From: Streptomyces antimicrobicus
Lineage (GTDB): Bacteria > Actinomycetota > Actinomycetes > Streptomycetales > Streptomycetaceae
Direction: 5' to 3'
NCBI RefSeq assembly: GCF_020532625.1
Contig: NZ_JAJAUY010000064.1
Span: 1-33,483, forward strand
Length of the DNA: 33,483 nt
Shown here: piece after piece, positions 30,396-33,483 of the stretch
Numbering within the stretch: the first letter of the stretch is position 1
How the letters are laid out: each line of letters begins with the position of its first letter
Made by a program: the position numbers and the translations under genes
The notes under the pieces: generated by a model
Told to the model about the DNA's origin: nothing
Databases searched by the model: none
Seen by the model: only the letters and a program-made list of their open reading frames with translations

Positions 30396-31729
30396 CACAG
30401 GGCCCGCAGGGCGTGGTCGAGGACGCGGACCCCGAAGTGCAGCGCCTCGACCGGCACCCGCTCGTCCACGCCGTGGAAGAGCGCCCAGTAGTCGAAGCCG
30501 GGCGGCAGCTTCAGCGGGGAGAAGCCGTATCCGGTGATGCCGAGCCGGGAGAACTGCTTGGCGTCGGTGCCGCCGGCCATGCAGAACGGCACCGCGCGCC
30601 CGTCGGGGTCGAAGCGTTCGACCGCCTGCCGCAGGACCGCGTACGTCGGCCCGTCGACGGGGGACTCCAGGGCGACCTCGCGGTGGTGGAACTCCCAGTC
30701 CACGTGGGGGCCGGTCAGCTCGTCCAGGGTGCGGCCGAACTCCTCCTCGCCGCCGGGCAGGACCCGGCCGTCGACATGGGCGACGGCCTGGCCCGGCACC
30801 ACGTTGATCTTGTAACCGGCGCTGAGCATGGTCGGGTTGGCGCTGTTGCGGACGGTCGCCCGGACCAGGGCGGCGGCGGGGCCCAGCTTGTCGAGGACGG
30901 TGTCGAGGTCGAAGGAGCGGGAGCGGAGATCGACCGTGAGGCCCTGGAGGGCGGCGAGTTCGGTGATGCACGCGGCCACGGTGCCGGTGAGCCGGACCGG
31001 CCACTGGTGCTCGCCGATGCGGGCGATCGCGGCGGCGAGGCGGGTCACGGCGTTGGCCGGGTGGGGCTTGGAGCCGTGGCCGGTGGTGCCGTGCGCGGTG
31101 AGCTTGAGCCAGGCGGTGCCGCGCTCTCCGGCGGCGATCGGGTAGAGGGCCGGGCCGGCTCCGGTGTGCAGGGTGAAGGCGCCGGACTCGCTCAGGCCCT
31201 CGGTGCAGCCCTCGAAGAGTTCGGGGTGGTGGTCGGCGAGGAAGCCGGAGCCGTCGACGGCGCTGTCCTCCTCGTCGGCGGTGAACGCGAGGACCACGTC
31301 CCGGCGGGGCCGGACCCCGGCGCGGGCCCAGGACCGTACGACGGCCAGCACCATGGCGTCCATGTTCTTCATGTCCACGGCGCCCCGGCCCCAGACCACC
31401 CCGTCGCGGACCTCGCCGGAGAACGGGTCGACGCTCCAGTCGGCGGCCTCCGCCGGGACGACGTCGAGGTGACCGTGCACGAGCAGGGCGTCGGCGCCGG
31501 GGTCGGTGCCCGCGACCCGGGCGACCACGTTGGTGCGGCCAGGGGTCCGCTCCAGCAGGAGCGGCTCCAGCCCGGCCGCGGCCAGGCGCTCGGCGACGTA
31601 CTCGGCGGCCGGCCGCTCCCGGCAGTCGCCGCCCCCGCGGTTGGTGGTGTCGATGCGGATGAGGTCCGAGGTGAAGGCGACGACCTCCTCCAGGGCGAGT
31701 TCGTCCACGAAGCCTGCCATGTCACCCAT
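30395..31729 (-). CDS. M20-family zinc metallopeptidase (ArgE/DapE/CPG2-like)
   Basis: A 444-residue metallopeptidase with the M20 metal site: His85 and His87 in LLVHGHLDVVP, Asp119 in GAVDMKNMDAM, and the general-base Glu pair in FTADEEDS (Glu153-154). TAHGTTGHGSKPHPANAV marks the dimerisation/lid domain and FHGVDERVPVE supplies the last His ligand. It removes an N-terminal or acyl residue from small peptides or amides; substrate unknown. ATG 31729 overlaps the M55 stop by eight bases and has GGAGGAG at the right distance; ATG 31720 is an alternative. Its stop overlaps the S9 start. Confidence 0.93.
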   Translation of the reverse strand: MGDMAGFVDELALEEVVAFTSDLIRIDTTNRGGGDCRERPAAEYVAERLAAAGLEPLLLERTPGRTNVVARVAGTDPGADALLVHGHLDVVPAEAADWSVDPFSGEVRDGVVWGRGAVDMKNMDAMVLAVVRSWARAGVRPRRDVVLAFTADEEDSAVDGSGFLADHHPELFEGCTEGLSESGAFTLHTGAGPALYPIAAGERGTAWLKLTAHGTTGHGSKPHPANAVTRLAAAIARIGEHQWPVRLTGTVAACITELAALQGLTVDLRSRSFDLDTVLDKLGPAAALVRATVRNSANPTMLSAGYKINVVPGQAVAHVDGRVLPGGEEEFGRTLDELTGPHVDWEFHHREVALESPVDGPTYAVLRQAVERFDPDGRAVPFCMAGGTDAKQFSRLGITGYGFSPLKLPPGFDYWALFHGVDERVPVEALHFGVRVLDHALRAL

Positions 31730-32558
31730 ACTGCTCCTCCACCGCCGACGAGACGATCGTCGTGACCGCCTTGAAGGTCCGGATCCCCTCGTACATCGTC
31801 GCGCTGTCGTACGTGATCCGGCGGGGTCCCGGTGCCCGGGTCACGCCGGGGACGACCGTGGCCGCGGCCGCCAGATGCTCGGCGTCGAACTCGACCTCGA
31901 TGGTGAACGGGCCCCCGCGCACCGGGTCGTGGCGCACGGCCAGGGCCGTGGCCTCCTTGGCGGCGGCCCGGATGTCGGCCGCGGTCCGGGCGGGGGCGCG
32001 GCAGCGGGCGGCGTAGCGGGAGACGTGGTCCTTGACGGCGACGGTCCGGGCGGCCGGGGCGTAGCCGGCGGCGTCGACGCAGGTGAGGTCGTCGCCGGTG
32101 ACCAGGACGACGGGGACGCCGTACTCGGCGACGACGTGCGCGTTGAGGTGGCCCTCGCTCGCCGGTACGCCGTCCAGCCAGACGCCCGTGACGGAGTTGG
32201 CGAGGTAGGTGTGGGCGAGCACGCCCTCGGCTCCGGCACCGGTGTGGTAGCCGACGAACGCGATCCCGTCGACGTCGCCGTGCTGGACGCCTTCGAGCAT
32301 CGACAGGCTCTTGTGCCGGCCGGTGATCATCTGGACGCGTTCGTCGAGCTGTTCCAGCAGCAGGTTGCGCATGGTCCAGTGGGCCTCGTTGACGAGGACC
32401 TCGTCGGCCCCGCCGTCGAAGAAGCCGAGCGCGGCGGCGTTGACGTCGGAGGTGAACAGGGCGCGGCAGCGCTCCCACTGCGGTGTCCCCGGCAGCACGT
32501 CGGCGGGCCAGGTGACGCCCGTGGCGCCTTCCATGTCGGCGGAGATGAGGATCTTCAT
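31722..32558 (-). CDS. M55-family D-aminopeptidase (DppA-like)
   Basis: A 278-residue zinc enzyme. By position it matches the DppA metal site (Asp8, Glu10, His60, His104, Glu133 from memory): Asp8 and Glu10 in SADMEGATG, His60 in VNEAHW, His105 in VGYHTGAG, His116 (nucleophile region) in LAHTYLANS, and Glu135 in PASEGHLNAH. DppA cleaves D-Ala-D-Ala-type dipeptides. It is the first gene of a three-peptidase run (M55, M20, S9), so the group may degrade peptides containing D-residues, possibly from cell-wall turnover. ATG 32558 is the only good start; a G-rich GGGGGCCC precedes it. Confidence 0.93.
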   Translation of the reverse strand: MKILISADMEGATGVTWPADVLPGTPQWERCRALFTSDVNAAALGFFDGGADEVLVNEAHWTMRNLLLEQLDERVQMITGRHKSLSMLEGVQHGDVDGIAFVGYHTGAGAEGVLAHTYLANSVTGVWLDGVPASEGHLNAHVVAEYGVPVVLVTGDDLTCVDAAGYAPAARTVAVKDHVSRYAARCRAPARTAADIRAAAKEATALAVRHDPVRGGPFTIEVEFDAEHLAAAATVVPGVTRAPGPRRITYDSATMYEGIRTFKAVTTIVSSAVEEQYG

Positions 32559-32659
32559 CGGGCCCCCGTGGGTGGTCGCAGGCCTTCCACCCTAGCCGCT
32601 GCGGGGCCTCCGGGGCGGCTGTGCGCGCCGGTGCGCCCCGGCCGGGAATTCCACCCGAT

Positions 32660-32689
32660 CCGGTGAGGCCGCGTGGGCGGCCCCACCGG
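32660..32689 (-). terminator. Hairpin after the SRPBCC gene
   Basis: CCGGTG/CACCGG plus GGCCGC/GCGGCC arms (32660-32665, 32667-32672, 32677-32682, 32684-32689) with one mismatch and loop GTGG, starting 14 bases past the SRPBCC stop. It separates that gene from the peptidase operon on the same strand. Confidence 0.65.
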
Positions 32690-32702
32690 TCAACGGCCTT
32701 CG

Positions 32703-33146
32703 TCAGGCCTCGACTTCCTGGGCGAGGTTGGCCAGGAGCGCGTCGTAGATGCGCACGAGGCCCTTGGGGGCGAAGGTGCGCTCGAAGAAGCCGCCGATGC
32801 CGCCGGCTCCGTTCCAGACGGTGGTCACGACGGCCTTGGAGCGGCCCTCCCCGGCGGGGGTGACGGTCCAGGTGGTGACCATGGAGGAGTTGCGGTCCTT
32901 CTCCACGAGCCGGCCGTCGCTGGGCTCGGTGACCTCCAGCAGGCAGTCGCGGACGCGCTTGCTGGTGGCCTGGAGCTTCCAGTGGACGAGGGTGCCCTCG
33001 CCGTCGCCGCCCTCGCGCACCTCGTACTCGCTGAAGTGCTCGGGGAGCACCTTGCCGCGGGTGCCCGCGTAGTCCGCCAGCGCGTCGAACACCGTCTCCG
33101 CGTCGGCCGCGATGATCCGCTCCGTGGTGGCCTCGACCTGCGCCAT
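32703..33146 (-). CDS. SRPBCC / polyketide-cyclase-like ligand-binding protein
   Basis: A 147-residue START-domain-superfamily protein: MAQVEATTERIIAADAETVF then DALADYAGTR opens the helix-grip fold; GTLVHWKLQATSKRVRDCLLEVTEP and NSSMVTTWTVTP form the beta strands, and FAPKGLVRIYDALLANLAQEV the long C-terminal helix. Such proteins bind hydrophobic ligands; no enzymatic role can be claimed. ATG 33146 follows GGAGGAAC by five to seven bases. The spacer and hairpin behind it suggest its own transcription unit. Confidence 0.9.
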   Translation of the reverse strand: MAQVEATTERIIAADAETVFDALADYAGTRGKVLPEHFSEYEVREGGDGEGTLVHWKLQATSKRVRDCLLEVTEPSDGRLVEKDRNSSMVTTWTVTPAGEGRSKAVVTTVWNGAGGIGGFFERTFAPKGLVRIYDALLANLAQEVEA

Positions 33147-33242
33147 ACCTGTTCCTCCAGCAGTTGGAAACGCTCGTTGCGGCAAGCCAACCACCTCCGG
33201 GTGCGGCACCCAAATCCGCCCCCGAGCTCCGGGGGCCCCGGG

Positions 33243-33483
33243 TCAGACGTGGCAGCGGACGCAGACCAGGAGGGTGTCGGCGGGGAGCGCGGCCAGGTAG
33301 GCGTCGGGCGCTCCCCGCAGCCCGGTCGTCGGTGGACGGGGGGCACCGCTGCGGATCGGCGCACGCGCCGTGCGGGGGCTCCTGACCCTGCTCGCGCCAC
33401 CAGCCGCCGGGCGTCGAGACGTTGCGCCTGCCGACGCCCTGGCCGCCTCCGGGCAGGACGAGGTCGCCGCGGCCGCGCGCGCC
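33243..33483 (-). CDS. Possible 3' end of a gene running off the right edge (frame uncertain)
   Basis: Read leftward on the minus strand, one frame ends at TGA 33245-33243 with the coding-like tail DAYLAALPADTLLVCVRCHV, which has 100% GC3 and a CxxCH motif. Nearer the edge a different frame is the better one (GDLVLPGGGQGVGRRNVSTP then GGWWREQGQEPPH). Either a frameshift lies near 33300-33370 or one of the two is chance. I cannot name a family. Confidence 0.25.
   Translation of the reverse strand, partial: ARAAAATSSCPEAARASAGATSRRPAAGGASRVRSPRTARAPIRSGAPRPPTTGLRGAPDAYLAALPADTLLVCVRCHV

Overview
The window is high-GC actinobacterial DNA with strong third-position GC bias, many GTG starts, GGAGG-type ribosome binding sites and few unambiguous -35/-10 promoters. 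A clear HrdB principal sigma factor with a Lys/Ala-rich N-terminal region, preceded by an apparent ShbA-type and an apparent SigR-type promoter, points to Streptomycetaceae (Streptomyces or a close relative such as Kitasatospora). I see no rRNA, tRNA, insertion sequence, phage genes or CRISPR array. The layout looks chromosomal.

Left part (1-7.3 kb, all plus strand): an acyl-CoA ligase is followed by a Liv-type ABC importer made of a lipoprotein binding protein, one 990-residue polypeptide carrying both permeases and an ATPase (LivH-LivM-LivF order), and a second ATPase (LivG) overlapping it by ATGA. Two related 13-bp TGAC...GTCA palindromes lie between the ligase and the binding-protein gene, and one covers a good -35 box. 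I infer a regulated system for uptake and CoA activation of a carboxylic acid.

7.3-13 kb: aldo/keto reductase (+), pterin carbinolamine dehydratase-like protein (-), a Tat-exported FAD oxidoreductase (+), an XRE/MmyB-type regulator (+, probably leaderless), a small four-helix membrane protein (-), and a FolD-type folate enzyme of an atypical subgroup (-).

13-20.1 kb: a methyltransferase-like gene and hrdB (+), ending at a very strong 23-bp stem shared with a convergent APC permease (-). Next come a holin-like membrane domain fused to an alkaline-phosphatase-superfamily enzyme (-) and a short protein resembling a catalytically dead serine-resolvase N-terminal domain (-).

20.2-26 kb: two metallo-beta-lactamase-fold proteins flank a DedA membrane protein. 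A repeat-rich spacer follows, then a PLP-aminotransferase-like protein with no lysine at all, a TIGR03086/DinB-like protein and a class I methyltransferase.

26-33.5 kb (all minus strand): SRPBCC protein, then a translationally coupled M55-M20-S9 peptidase set, a heptamer-repeat spacer, and a DUF5107/TPR protein. The right edge may hold the end of one more minus-strand gene, but its frame is ambiguous.

The items most worth a second look are the lysine-free aminotransferase homologue, the triple-fused Liv transporter with its paired operator-like palindromes and minisatellite linker, and the conserved double promoter of hrdB. All family assignments are by eye from motifs; no database search was possible.
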